Part shown: positions 1 through 6,045 of the stretch, piece by piece
Numbering within the stretch: the stretch's first letter is position 1
Layout of the letters: the number at the start of each line of letters is the position of its first letter
Source of the DNA: Thermoflexales bacterium
GTDB lineage: Bacteria; Chloroflexota; Anaerolineae; B4-G1
Reading direction: 5' to 3'
Assembly: GCA_007118795.1 (NCBI GenBank)
Contig: SKQX01000154.1
Coordinates: forward strand, 1 to 12,434
Length of the DNA stretch: 12,434 bases
Position numbers and translations under genes: made by a program
The notes under the pieces: model-generated
Databases searched by the model: none
Seen by the model: only the letters and a program-made list of their open reading frames with translations
Told to the model about the DNA's origin: nothing

Positions 1-30
1 CCCCCGGGGGAGAGGGTTAGGGTGAGGGGG
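1..30 (+). repeat. Palindromic intergenic repeat, copy A (cut by window edge)
   Basis: This is the right part of a dispersed repeat whose full form is CCCTCTCCCC, a 2-3 base centre, GGGGAGAGGG, then TAGGGTGAGGGGG. The left arm is lost at the window start. Fuller copies lie at 115-151 and 4014-4050, with one inverted at 10533-10569 and a degraded one near 11305-11354. The arms can form a GC-rich hairpin, and the copies lie between genes. Confidence 0.8.
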
Positions 31-114
31 TATCTCTTGCGCTGAAGAAGAGAACTCGCCGCGATTTCCCCTGTGCAGCTTGAGGAGACGCTCAGCCCTG
101 CGCGCGGCCGTTTT

Positions 115-151
115 CCCTCTCCCCTCGGGGGAGAGGGTTAGTGTGAGGGGG
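115..151 (+). repeat. Palindromic intergenic repeat, copy B
   Basis: A complete copy: CCCTCTCCCC, TC, GGGGGAGAGGG, then a TTAGTGTGAGGGGG tail. It sits about 115 bases downstream of copy A in the same orientation, so the two form a loose tandem pair. The rest of 1-313 shows no gene. Confidence 0.85.
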
Positions 152-274
152 TCATCATCGCTGGCAAGGTCCTCTGCGCTTCCATTTTCACCCTCACCAC
201 CAAACGCGTCCGCTCAGTAGCGGCGTCCCTCGCGTGTGCCCCCCATCCCGGCCGGACCGGCCGCAAAGCGCCAG

Positions 275-303
275 GTGTCAAACAGTTGGAAGCGTGCTAT
301 AAT
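275..303 (+). promoter_or_regulatory. Promoter of the lipid-kinase gene
   Basis: GTGTCA (275-280, four of six matches to TTGACA), a 17-base spacer, then a perfect TATAAT (298-303). Transcription would begin near 310, only about four bases before the ATG at 314. The transcript would then be leaderless, which argues against an upstream GTG at 236. Confidence 0.6.
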
Positions 304-313
304 CGCTCATGCG

Positions 314-1261
314 ATGGATGCGGAGATCATCTACAATCCAACGGCCGGGCCCCGCGACGTCATCCGCGAGCTCAGGGAGCTCACGTCCTTTTTTGCTGAA
401 CACGGCTGGTCCGTGGAGCTCAGGATGACCGAGGAGCCGGGTGACGCTACCAGGATGGCGAGGGTGGCGGCGGAGAGGGGACGGGATGCGGTCATCGCCG
501 CGGGGGGCGACGGGACCGTCAATGAGGTGGTCAACGGCCTCGCGGGCACGCCCGCGGCCATGGGCGTCCTGCCGGTGGGCACCGGAAATCTGTGGGCCAA
601 AGAGCTCCGGGTGCCCACCTACACGCTGACGAATCCCCTGCGCCTCCGTCAAGCGGCGGAGGGTCTGATTGAGGGGACCGTCCGGGCCATCGACGTGGGT
701 CGCGTCGGGGGCCGGGTCTTCCTCTGCTGGGCCAGTGCCGGGTTGGACGCCGAGGTCACCAGTGAGATGGAGCCGCGGGAGAGATACCAGAAACGACTCG
801 GTGCGCTGCCCTACCTCGTCGCTGCCTTCCTGGTAGCCAGAGACTTCAAGGGGGTGGACGCCGAGATCACCATCGACGGAGACGTGGTGGAGGGCCGCAC
901 CTTGCTCGTGGCGGTGAACAACATTCAGCGGTATGGGGGCCTGATCCAGGTGGCGCCCCAGGCCAGGCTGGACGACGGGCTTGTGGACGTCTTCGTCTTC
1001 AAGGGACTTGGCATCGGGTACGTGCTCCGGCACGTCGTGCGCGTTCTCTCCCGCCGCTACCTCGACGATCCCGAGATTGTCCATCGGCAGGGCCGCCGCG
1101 TGGAAGTGCGCACGGCAGAGCCCCTCTGGGTGCAGGTTGACGGTGACCCCATCGGCACCACGCCGGTCAACATTGAGGTGGTCCCCGGTGCGCTCCGTAT
1201 CATCGCGCCTCCCTGCATGCCGGCCCAGCTGCTCTCGGCGACCCCCTCGGATGACGGATGA
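314..1261 (+). CDS. YegS/DAGK-family lipid kinase
   Basis: Predicted cytosolic or membrane-associated kinase that phosphorylates a lipid or related hydroxyl substrate with ATP (diacylglycerol kinase catalytic family, which also contains sphingosine-kinase-like and YegS proteins). From ATG 314 it has 315 residues, normal for the family. Visible motifs are NPTAG near the N-terminus, the nucleotide-binding GGDGTVNEVVNGL at about residues 63-75, and LPVGTGNLWA at about 84-93. Later come CWASAGLDAEV and a C-terminal beta domain with DDGLVDVFVF and VQVDGDP. The frame stays open upstream to a GTG at 236, but that extension (26 residues) has no family motif and spans the TATAAT at 298, so I choose 314. 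The exact lipid substrate cannot be read from sequence. Confidence 0.9.
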   Translation: MDAEIIYNPTAGPRDVIRELRELTSFFAEHGWSVELRMTEEPGDATRMARVAAERGRDAVIAAGGDGTVNEVVNGLAGTPAAMGVLPVGTGNLWAKELRVPTYTLTNPLRLRQAAEGLIEGTVRAIDVGRVGGRVFLCWASAGLDAEVTSEMEPRERYQKRLGALPYLVAAFLVARDFKGVDAEITIDGDVVEGRTLLVAVNNIQRYGGLIQVAPQARLDDGLVDVFVFKGLGIGYVLRHVVRVLSRRYLDDPEIVHRQGRRVEVRTAEPLWVQVDGDPIGTTPVNIEVVPGALRIIAPPCMPAQLLSATPSDDG

Positions 1262-1324
1262 GGGCTCCGATGGGCCCGTAGTCGCGAGCCCGGATCCGGT
1301 GCGGAAGGGCCTGCCTGCGTCGCC

Positions 1325-1353
1325 TTGCTGCTGGAGTGCGGACGTGTTATAAT
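1325..1353 (+). promoter_or_regulatory. Promoter of secG
   Basis: TTGCTG (1325-1330), a 17-base spacer, then a perfect TATAAT (1348-1353). Predicted start is near 1360, giving a leader of about 109 bases. It shows that secG is transcribed independently of the lipid-kinase gene. Confidence 0.7.
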
Positions 1354-1367
1354 CCACCAGTCAATAG

Positions 1368-1442
1368 CGCCGGCCATGCCCCACGGCCGGCGGTTGTCCG
1401 TGGAGTGGCTTGACGCCCGGGCGGGGGGGCGAGTCTTCGCCC
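1368..1442 (+). promoter_or_regulatory. Hairpin-rich secG leader
   Basis: Two perfect stem-loops lie in the untranslated leader: CGCCGGCC (1368-1375) with GGCCGGCG (1385-1392), and GGGCGA (1427-1432) with TCGCCC (1437-1442). The palindrome CGCCCGGGCG lies between them at 1414-1423. No run of T follows, so they are not ordinary terminators. They end 11 bases before the Shine-Dalgarno sequence GGGGGAG (1454-1460). Confidence 0.5.
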
Positions 1443-1468
1443 AGGGCTGAGACGGGGGAGTATCTAGT

Positions 1469-1696
1469 ATGGAATTGTATCTTAATATCGCTCAGATCAT
1501 CATCAGCGTGGCGCTCATAGGCATCATCCTGCTTCAGAGCCGTCGCGGAGACCTGGGTGGCAGTGTTTTTGGGGGCACGTCCAGCGCCATCTACTCCAAG
1601 AGGCGCGGCTTGGAGCGGACGCTCTTCCAAGTCACCGTCGTCCTTGCTGTCGCTTTCTTCGTGTTAGCCCTGGCTAACGTGATGGTCGCAGGGTAG
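1469..1696 (+). CDS. secG: Protein-export membrane protein SecG
   Basis: Small accessory subunit of the SecYEG translocon in the cytoplasmic membrane, which assists SecA-driven protein export. It has 75 residues, typical for the family. Two hydrophobic segments (about residues 5-22 and 52-73) flank a conserved Gly-rich cytosolic loop. Visible motifs are IILLQSRRGDLGG after the first helix and VFGGTSSAIY in the loop, the signature region of SecG. GGGGGAG lies 8 bases upstream of the ATG. It has its own promoter at 1325-1353. The next gene on the strand encodes an exported substrate-binding protein, a neighbour pair I associate with Chloroflexota, though that is memory and not a search. Confidence 0.93.
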   Translation: MELYLNIAQIIISVALIGIILLQSRRGDLGGSVFGGTSSAIYSKRRGLERTLFQVTVVLAVAFFVLALANVMVAG

Positions 1697-2036
1697 CCAG
1701 CAGTTGAGCGGAGCCCATCGTGGGTCCTGCGAGCACCGGTCGGAGCGAAGCGTGAAAGGGAACGGTGACGTGATTCCCGCGGCGTCGGCTGCAGGAGGGC
1801 CCTCATCCTGCTCGCCTAAGACCGAGCGCTGGACAAACCCGGAGAGGCGCTGCGGGAGGGTCCGGTTCTGGTGAACGTCCAGGTCTTTCAAGAGGAGTGG
1901 ATCGGGAGTTGACGGGTTCGCGACCCGTCTCTGTCCTGGCGGGCGGCGGTAACCTGTACCCGATACACACCGTTGCTGGCGGCCCGGGGGCTCCGTGGAG
2001 ACCCGCAGGATTGGGCCGTGGGGGAGGGGCCCGAGC
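1697..2036 (+). other. Gene-free, hairpin-rich interval between secG and the solute-binding protein gene
   Basis: No convincing gene lies here. Several helices can be drawn. GGA/CCCA with TGGG/TCC (1710-1727) has one bulged G. CGGTC near 1737-1741 can pair with GACCG near 1823 and would enclose two hairpins: GGGAA/TTCCC (about 1758-1778) and GCAGGA/TCCTGC (about 1790-1811). CCCG/CGGG lies near 1840-1857. GACGGGT-TCGCG-ACCCGTC (1911-1929) is a perfect 7-pair hairpin. The arrangement resembles a structured leader or small RNA. I could not match it to the T-box, cobalamin, glycine or SRP RNA cores I know. Confidence 0.35.
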
Positions 2037-3740
2037 GTGACGCGTTACATCCGCTGGCAGGTTCTCCTCGTCCTCTTCGGCGTGGTGTTGCTGGGCTTTC
2101 TGCTGACCTACCTGGCTGTCAATTTGACCACTGTCCTGCGCCCCGGCCATGGGGGTACGTACGTGGAGGGGTTAGTGGGGCAGCCACAGGCGATCAACCC
2201 GCTGCTGGCTGGCTTCCACCGGCCTGAACACGATGTCTGCCGCCTGGTCTTCAGTGGCTTGATGCGCTTCAACGCTCTGGGGGAGGTCGAGCCGGATCTG
2301 GCCAACGACTGGGAGATCTCTGACGACGCCCTCACCTACACCTTCCGCCTCCGCACCAACGCCTATTGGCACGACGGGACGCCCGTCACGGCCGACGACG
2401 TCCTGCTTACCATCCGGCTATTGCAGGATCCGGAGTTCCCCGGGCCGCCGGAGTTGGGGGCTGACGTCTGGCGGCGGGTCGACGTCGAGAAGGTCGACAG
2501 CTCCACGGTGCGGTTCGTGCTTCCCGAGCCCTATGCGCCCTTCCTGGACCATACCACGGTGGGGATTCTTCCCTCTCATAAGATCGCTGGAGTGCGCGCG
2601 ATCGACCTGCCCCACGCCGACCTGAACCTGGCTCCGGTGGGCAGTGGGCCCTTTGAGGTGGAGGAGATCGATGCTGAGGGCGGAAATGTCACTTCCATCA
2701 TCCTCCACAGCTTCCCTCGCTACTTCCGGGCCCGCTCCTATGTGGACCGGGTGCAGTTCCGGTTCTACTCTACGGAACGAGAGGCCCTCGACGCCTACGC
2801 CGCCGGCAAGGTCCACGGCGTCTCGCAGGTCAGGCCCGGCGACCTCTCTCGAGCCGGCGAGCTCTCGGCCCTCGAGCTCTACTCCGCTCATCTCGCCGAG
2901 TTGGGGATAGTGTTTCTCAATCTCGATCGTGACGATGTCCTGTTCTTCCAGGAGGAGGAGGTCCGCCAGGCCTTGATGCTGGCCCTCGACCGGCAGCGGC
3001 TGATCGATGAGGTGCTGGAAGGACAGGGGCTCATCGCCAACAGCCCGGTCATCCCCGCGACCTGGGCCTACAGTGCCGACACGGTCTTCTACAGCCTGGA
3101 TCTGGAGTCAGCGGGAGAGCTCCTGGATGAGGCCGGGTGGCGGCGGCCGACGGAGGGTGGCGCTCGGACGAAGGGGGGCCAACCCCTGGGGTTCACCCTT
3201 CTGACTGCGAACCACCCGGTGCGAAAGGCAGTGGCGGCGGTGCTTACGGAGCAGTGGTCAGCCCTGGGGGTGGAGGTCACCGTGGAGACGGTATCGGGAG
3301 CGGAGCTGCGGGAGGCTCTGGAGAGCCGTGACTACCAGGCCGCCATCGTCCACCTCAGGCTCCCCGGCGATCCTGACCCCTACCCTCTCTGGCACGAGAC
3401 CCAGGTGGAGGAGGGGCAGAACTACGCCCAGCTCCGGGATCGCCGGATCAGCGAGGTACTGGAGATGGCCCGGGTGACCCCGAACCGTTATGCCCGCCTG
3501 GAGCTGTACGAGGAGTTCCAGCAGCTGTTCGCCGAGAAGCTCCCGGCGCTGCCCCTCTACGTACCGGTCTACACCTACGGCGTGGACCGGGCCGTCAACG
3601 ACGTCCAGATCGGTCCTCTGATGCATCCCGCCGATCGTTTCCGCACCGTCCTCAACTGGTGGATCGTCCACCGCCGCGTCCTGGTCACCGAGACCGAGGC
3701 AGGATCACCGAACGCCAGCCCGCGCGTCAACGGCCAGTAG
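2037..3740 (+). CDS. Membrane-anchored peptide/nickel-type ABC substrate-binding protein (SBP family 5)
   Basis: Extracytoplasmic binding protein of the oligopeptide/dipeptide/nickel family (SBP_bac_5), which captures a peptide or similar solute for an ABC importer. With the start at GTG 2037 it has 567 residues. I prefer this start to an in-frame GTG at 1995 because GGGGAGGGG (2021-2029) lies seven bases before it. Residues about 7-29 form one hydrophobic segment with no lipobox Cys, so it appears held by an N-terminal helix and not by lipid. Family hallmarks follow: GTYVEGLVGQP, LANDWEISDDALTYTFRLR, and WHDGTPVTADDV at about residues 104-115. Later come GSGPFEVEE and a C-terminal LYEEFQQLFAEKLPALPLY region. 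No permease or ATPase gene is next to it, so the importer must be encoded elsewhere or the protein has another use. Confidence 0.88.
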   Translation: MTRYIRWQVLLVLFGVVLLGFLLTYLAVNLTTVLRPGHGGTYVEGLVGQPQAINPLLAGFHRPEHDVCRLVFSGLMRFNALGEVEPDLANDWEISDDALTYTFRLRTNAYWHDGTPVTADDVLLTIRLLQDPEFPGPPELGADVWRRVDVEKVDSSTVRFVLPEPYAPFLDHTTVGILPSHKIAGVRAIDLPHADLNLAPVGSGPFEVEEIDAEGGNVTSIILHSFPRYFRARSYVDRVQFRFYSTEREALDAYAAGKVHGVSQVRPGDLSRAGELSALELYSAHLAELGIVFLNLDRDDVLFFQEEEVRQALMLALDRQRLIDEVLEGQGLIANSPVIPATWAYSADTVFYSLDLESAGELLDEAGWRRPTEGGARTKGGQPLGFTLLTANHPVRKAVAAVLTEQWSALGVEVTVETVSGAELREALESRDYQAAIVHLRLPGDPDPYPLWHETQVEEGQNYAQLRDRRISEVLEMARVTPNRYARLELYEEFQQLFAEKLPALPLYVPVYTYGVDRAVNDVQIGPLMHPADRFRTVLNWWIVHRRVLVTETEAGSPNASPRVNGQ

Positions 3741-4264
3741 ATTTCCTCGCCCCCCCGCTGCGGCCCCTTCGGGGTGGGTCTGGCACCGGCCCGGTTGCTC
3801 CCGGGAGGCTGCCCCCGCGGCCCGACCCCAGCATCACTGCCGACCCCCGTTCCGACACTGCCCCCTAGCTCCGGGCGGGTCTGCGACCCGCCGGTCAAAC
3901 CCTTAACCCTGTCATTTCGGGAACATCCATGGCGCCTAGCTTGGACGTTCAAGCCGGGCACTACTCTGAAACGAAGAAAGCGCGCCGGGCCCGCGAGGCT
4001 GTGCTGCCGTGTCCCCTCTCCCCGCGGGGGAGAGGGCTAGGGTGAGGGGGCTCAACTCCGAAACCGAGCGTGGTCGTCACTTGAGCCTTCGAGGCCCCCC
4101 AATGTGCGGCTTTCAAGGTCCACTTTTCCTGCTACCCGAACCCCTGCTCGCTCCATCCGTTTTCCCGGTACCCCAGCGACCAATCTCGTCCCGCAAGCGA
4201 CGCTACACGCTAAGCTCCAACCCGGGCGGTACCTCGCACCCTGACCTCCGGGCGCGCCACCCAC
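3741..4264. other. Gene-free spacer upstream of tRNA-Leu
   Basis: I see no supported gene. It contains a perfect 7-pair hairpin GGCGGGT-CTGCG-ACCCGCC (3874-3892), which resembles the one at 1911-1929, and repeat copy C (4014-4050). Just after the preceding stop there is also a CCCC/GGGG stem (about 3762-3774) without a T-run. Open frames reading into 4317-4401 are translations of the tRNA gene. Confidence 0.6.
4014..4050 (+). repeat. Palindromic intergenic repeat, copy C
   Basis: Complete copy: CCCTCTCCCC, GC, GGGGGAGAGGG, then CTAGGGTGAGGGGG. It is nearly identical to copy B at 115-151 and has the same orientation. Confidence 0.85.
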
Positions 4265-4292
4265 TTGACAGCAGCCGCAATTCATGTAGAAT
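4265..4292 (+). promoter_or_regulatory. Promoter of tRNA-Leu
   Basis: A perfect TTGACA (4265-4270), a 16-base spacer, then TAGAAT (4287-4292). Predicted start is near 4299, about 18 bases before the tRNA. Confidence 0.8.
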
Positions 4293-4316
4293 ATCTGATA
4301 TCCGTGAAGGGCCAAT

Positions 4317-4401
4317 GCCGAAGTGGCGGAACAGGCAGACGCGCTGCGTTCAGGGCGCAGTGGGCTTTATGCCCATGTGGGTTCAACTCCCACCTTCGGC
4401 A
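4317..4401 (+). tRNA. tRNA-Leu (anticodon CAG)
   Basis: The 85-base cloverleaf folds fully. The acceptor GCCGAAG (4317-4323) pairs with CTTCGGC (4394-4400), followed by discriminator A. The anticodon arm is CTGCG-TTCAGGG-CGCAG with anticodon CAG, reading CUG. The long variable arm TGGGC-TTTAT-GCCCA marks a class II tRNA, and the T arm is GTGGG-TTCAACT-CCCAC. No CCA is encoded. The gene stands alone, with its own promoter and an intrinsic terminator directly downstream. Confidence 0.97.
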
Positions 4402-4408
4402 CTATGAT

Positions 4409-4442
4409 CCCGAGGCGATCGCCGTCTCGGGCTTTTTCTTTC
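4409..4442 (+). terminator. Intrinsic terminator after tRNA-Leu
   Basis: CCCGAG (4409-4414) pairs with CTCGGG (4426-4431), followed by CTTTTTCTTT. The 11-base loop contains the palindrome GGCGATCGCC in part, which could extend the stem inward. Confidence 0.88.
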
Positions 4443-4462
4443 CCCGTGCACCGGAGGCGCAT

Positions 4463-4491
4463 TTGACCAATCCCGCGGTCTGTTGTACGAT
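4463..4491 (+). promoter_or_regulatory. Promoter of the ftsB/divIC-like gene
   Basis: TTGACC (4463-4468), a 17-base spacer, then TACGAT (4486-4491). It lies just after the tRNA terminator, and the leader would be about 126 bases. Confidence 0.6.
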
Positions 4492-4623
4492 GGACGGCAG
4501 GCCGTGCTGCCGGACCCGTCCTCCGCGTCCGCTGGGCCGCTGTCAGATGCTTCGATGGGGGGCACGGCAGCAGCTGGGAGAGCCGACTGGAAAGGGTGGA
4601 GCCGCTCGATCACGGAGGTGCCG

Positions 4624-5034
4624 ATGGACTTGCCATGGCTGGACCGCGGTCGCATCGCCACGGGGGCGGTCATTCTCATCGTCGTTCTCGTCGTTGGGGC
4701 CGTGGGCTGGGCCTTCATCGAGCAGTTGACCTTGGCCCAGGAGCTCCAGGAGGAGGCGCGTAAGCTTGAGGCGTTGGTGGCCACCCGGGAGGCCGAGCGG
4801 GACCAGTTGGTAGCCACCCTAGCCTACGTGCAGACGGATGAGTACGTCGAGAAGTGGGCCCGGGAGGAGCTGAAGATGGCGCGACCGGGCGAGGTGGTTG
4901 TCCTCCCCCTGGTGACCGCCGGCGAAGATCAACCCGAGCCCGGGCGGACGCCCGAAGCCCCCGAATCCCACCTGGACTTGCCCGACGCGCGCCCCTTTTG
5001 GGTGGTCTGGTGGGACGCCCTGTTCGGACCCTAA
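4624..5034 (+). CDS. Septum formation initiator family protein (FtsB/DivIC-like)
   Basis: Predicted bitopic division protein of the FtsB/DivIC family, which in characterised bacteria forms a complex with FtsL and FtsQ/DivIB that activates septal wall synthesis. It has 136 residues from ATG 4624. GGAGG (4614-4618) lies five bases upstream of that ATG, and the longer open frame from 4483 has no support. Residues 11-33 form the single membrane helix. Residues about 34-66 are Glu/Lys/Leu-rich with coiled-coil character. Then comes the family motif YVQTDEYVEKWAREELKMARPGE (about 68-90). The C-terminal tail ends in WVVWWDALFGP after a Pro/Glu-rich stretch. It is monocistronic here, with no other division gene in the window. 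Confidence 0.85.
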   Translation: MDLPWLDRGRIATGAVILIVVLVVGAVGWAFIEQLTLAQELQEEARKLEALVATREAERDQLVATLAYVQTDEYVEKWAREELKMARPGEVVVLPLVTAGEDQPEPGRTPEAPESHLDLPDARPFWVVWWDALFGP

Positions 5035-5150
5035 GTGCGTATCTGGTGGACAGGGGCTTGTTGGAAGGCTGTGTCTGGAGCCGGGGTTCGAACGATCTTG
5101 GGCTGAACGAAGCACGACCCGATGGGTGCTCGATAGGCCGCCGTGCGTGC

Positions 5151-5178
5151 TTGACATCCTCGCGGAACCAGTTACCAT
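5151..5178 (+). promoter_or_regulatory. Promoter of the cold-shock gene
   Basis: A perfect TTGACA (5151-5156), a 16-base spacer, then TACCAT (5173-5178). Predicted start is near 5185, giving a leader of about 146 bases. Long leaders are typical of cold-shock genes and often control translation by temperature. Confidence 0.7.
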
Positions 5179-5204
5179 AGTCGCTACGACCATAGTCGTT
5201 ACGG
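5175..5204 (+). repeat. Two tandem 15-base repeats over the cold-shock promoter start
   Basis: CCATAGTCGCTACGA (5175-5189) is followed at once by CCATAGTCGTTACGG (5190-5204), with two mismatches in 15. The pair covers the end of the -10 element and the predicted start. The first copy contains the small palindrome GTCG-CTA-CGAC, completed by the first base of the second copy. It could be an operator or a duplicated promoter segment. Confidence 0.7.
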
Positions 5205-5330
5205 TAGGAGGAAGTAGGTATTGGCTGGAGGGTCAGGACTGTCCGGACTTGCGGAGGCTGGCTAGTCTCTCCGTTTCGCCTCTCCCCGCTTCTCTCAAGA
5301 TGGATCATTCCAAGGAGTGTAGGTAGCAAA

Positions 5331-5540
5331 ATGACCGAAAGAGAAAAAGGAACCGTCAAGTGGTTCAACGACAGCAAGGGATACGGCTTCATCTCGCGCG
5401 AAGCTGGAGAGGACGTATTCGTGCATCACTCGGATATCGAGGGCGGCGGGTTCGCCTCGTTGAGTGAGGGCCAACAGGTCGAGTTCAGTGTCGAGGAAGG
5501 CGAAAAGGGTCTGCGGGCCGTTCAGGTCCGGGCTCTATAG
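5331..5540 (+). CDS. Cold-shock domain protein (CspA family)
   Basis: Single cold-shock domain protein of 69 residues, the usual length. It is a small beta-barrel that binds single-stranded RNA or DNA and acts as an RNA chaperone in the cytoplasm. Both nucleic-acid motifs are intact: RNP1 KGYGFIS at residues 16-22 and RNP2 DVFVHHS at 28-34. The N-terminus has the usual GTVKWFND. Ribosome sites AAGGAG (5312-5317) and AGGT (5321-5324) lie upstream of the ATG. The gene has its own promoter, a long leader, and a strong hairpin downstream at 5615-5650, so it is monocistronic. Whether it responds to cold or is constitutive cannot be told from sequence. Confidence 0.95.
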   Translation: MTEREKGTVKWFNDSKGYGFISREAGEDVFVHHSDIEGGGFASLSEGQQVEFSVEEGEKGLRAVQVRAL

Positions 5541-5614
5541 GACGCCGTAGCACACCAGAGATAGCCCAGTCGAGGGAGTCGATCCGGTCGACCATCGACG
5601 CCGTCGATCGAGCT

Positions 5615-5650
5615 AGAACCGCACGGCTTCTCCGCAGGCCGTGCGGTTCT
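5615..5650 (+). terminator. Probable terminator of the cold-shock gene
   Basis: A perfect 13-pair stem, AGAACCGCACGGC (5615-5627) with GCCGTGCGGTTCT (5638-5650), and a 10-base loop. The T-run is weak (the stem ends in TTCT followed by TGTAT), so termination may be partial. A second small palindrome, ATCGACG-C-CGTCGAT (5594-5608), lies just before it. Confidence 0.7.
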
Positions 5651-5694
5651 TGTATACAGCGTGCCCGCTGATTGGGCCAGGAGATTGGTCGTCG

Positions 5695-5791
5695 AGGTGA
5701 CCGGCACTGGGCGGAATGGTACCCATGGCAGGGAGGCTCTCATAGGGTCGGTTTCAGCTTGCCAGGAGCTGGACCACAGTGCCGGTCATCT
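5695..5791. repeat. 97-base element bounded by 15-base inverted repeats
   Basis: AGGTGACCGGCACTG (5695-5709) and CAGTGCCGGTCATCT (5777-5791) are inverted copies with one mismatch. The same terminal sequence bounds a second element of nearly equal size at 10677-10775. There is no reading frame inside. It resembles a small non-autonomous mobile element or a REP-like palindrome. It occupies most of the gap between the cold-shock terminator and the initiator tRNA promoter. Confidence 0.7.
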
Positions 5792-5819
5792 GAAGCGTGA
5801 AGATGGTGAGGCCGCCCAC

Positions 5820-5848
5820 TTGACAGCCTGCAGGAAGTGCGGTATAAT
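5820..5848 (+). promoter_or_regulatory. Promoter of the tRNA-Met pair
   Basis: A perfect TTGACA (5820-5825), a 17-base spacer and a perfect TATAAT (5843-5848): full consensus, as expected for a stable RNA promoter. Predicted start is near 5855, about five bases before the first tRNA. Confidence 0.93.
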
Positions 5849-5859
5849 TTCGGCCGTGT

Positions 5860-5931
5860 TGCGGGGTAGAGCAGTGGCAGCTCGTCGGGCTCATAACCCG
5901 GAGGTCCCAGGTTCGAATCCTGGCCCCGCTA
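5860..5931 (+). tRNA. Initiator tRNA-fMet (anticodon CAT)
   Basis: The 72-base cloverleaf shows initiator features. The first acceptor pair is a mismatch (T at position 1, T at 72). The D stem has A11-T24 (GAGC/GCTC). The anticodon stem TCGGG/CCCGG contains the three consecutive G-C pairs that direct the tRNA to the ribosomal P site. The anticodon loop is CTCATAA and the T arm CCAGG-TTCGAAT-CCTGG. The discriminator is A, followed by CC but not CCA. It is first in a two-tRNA transcript. Confidence 0.94.
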
Positions 5932-5937
5932 CCTCGA

Positions 5938-5966
5938 CGAGCGGGCGCTGAGACGCGCCCGCTTCG
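5938..5966 (+). other. Hairpin between the two tRNA-Met genes
   Basis: GCGGGCGC (5941-5948) pairs perfectly with GCGCCCGC (5955-5962) around the loop TGAGAC, with A5940-T5963 extending it. No T-run follows, so it more likely marks a processing site in a joint transcript than a terminator. Confidence 0.6.
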
Positions 5967-5973
5967 TGCGCGT

Positions 5974-6045
5974 GGCGACGTAGCTCAGTGGTAGAGCAGG
6001 GGACTCATAAGCCCTTGGTCGCGTGTTCAAATCACGCCGTCGCCA
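5974..6045 (+). tRNA. Elongator tRNA-Met (anticodon CAT)
   Basis: The 72-base cloverleaf has acceptor GGCGACG/CGTCGCC and discriminator A. The D stem GCTC/GAGC gives C11-G24, the elongator pattern. The anticodon loop is CTCATAA and the T arm GCGTG-TTCAAAT-CACGC. The anticodon stem GGGGA/GCCCT has three G-C pairs, a G-T at the base and an A-G mismatch next to the loop. No CCA is encoded. It lies 42 bases after the initiator tRNA and probably shares its promoter. A T-rich stretch (6046-6056) follows directly and may help end the transcript. A tRNA-Ile2 with a modified CAT anticodon is less likely given the CTCATAA loop. Confidence 0.92.

Noticed and set aside
278..1357. 359-codon open frame on the minus strand
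   Set aside because: It lies antisense to the lipid-kinase gene, which has clear family motifs. The minus-strand protein is His/Asp/Arg-rich with no domain and is a typical shadow in GC-rich DNA.
1740..1830. Possible cobalamin riboswitch (AAAGGGAA followed by GGTGA)
   Set aside because: The rest of the conserved core is missing, and here GGGAA pairs locally with TTCCC.
1880..1980. Possible T-box antiterminator before the solute-binding protein gene
   Set aside because: No TGGNACCGCG core and no tRNA-synthetase or amino-acid gene follows.
4009..4407. Open frame ending in a MPKWRNRQTR-like peptide
   Set aside because: This is the tRNA-Leu gene read as protein, a well-known annotation artefact.
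4483..4623. 47-residue N-terminal extension of the FtsB/DivIC-like protein
   Set aside because: It covers the promoter -10 element, and a better ribosome site precedes ATG 4624.
5082..5102. T-arm-like GGGGTTCGAACGATC, a possible tRNA fragment
   Set aside because: The stem does not pair and no cloverleaf can be built around it.
5661..5951. 96-codon frame over the initiator tRNA (RRAHNPEVPGSNPGPA)
   Set aside because: It is a translation of the tRNA gene, a familiar artefact.
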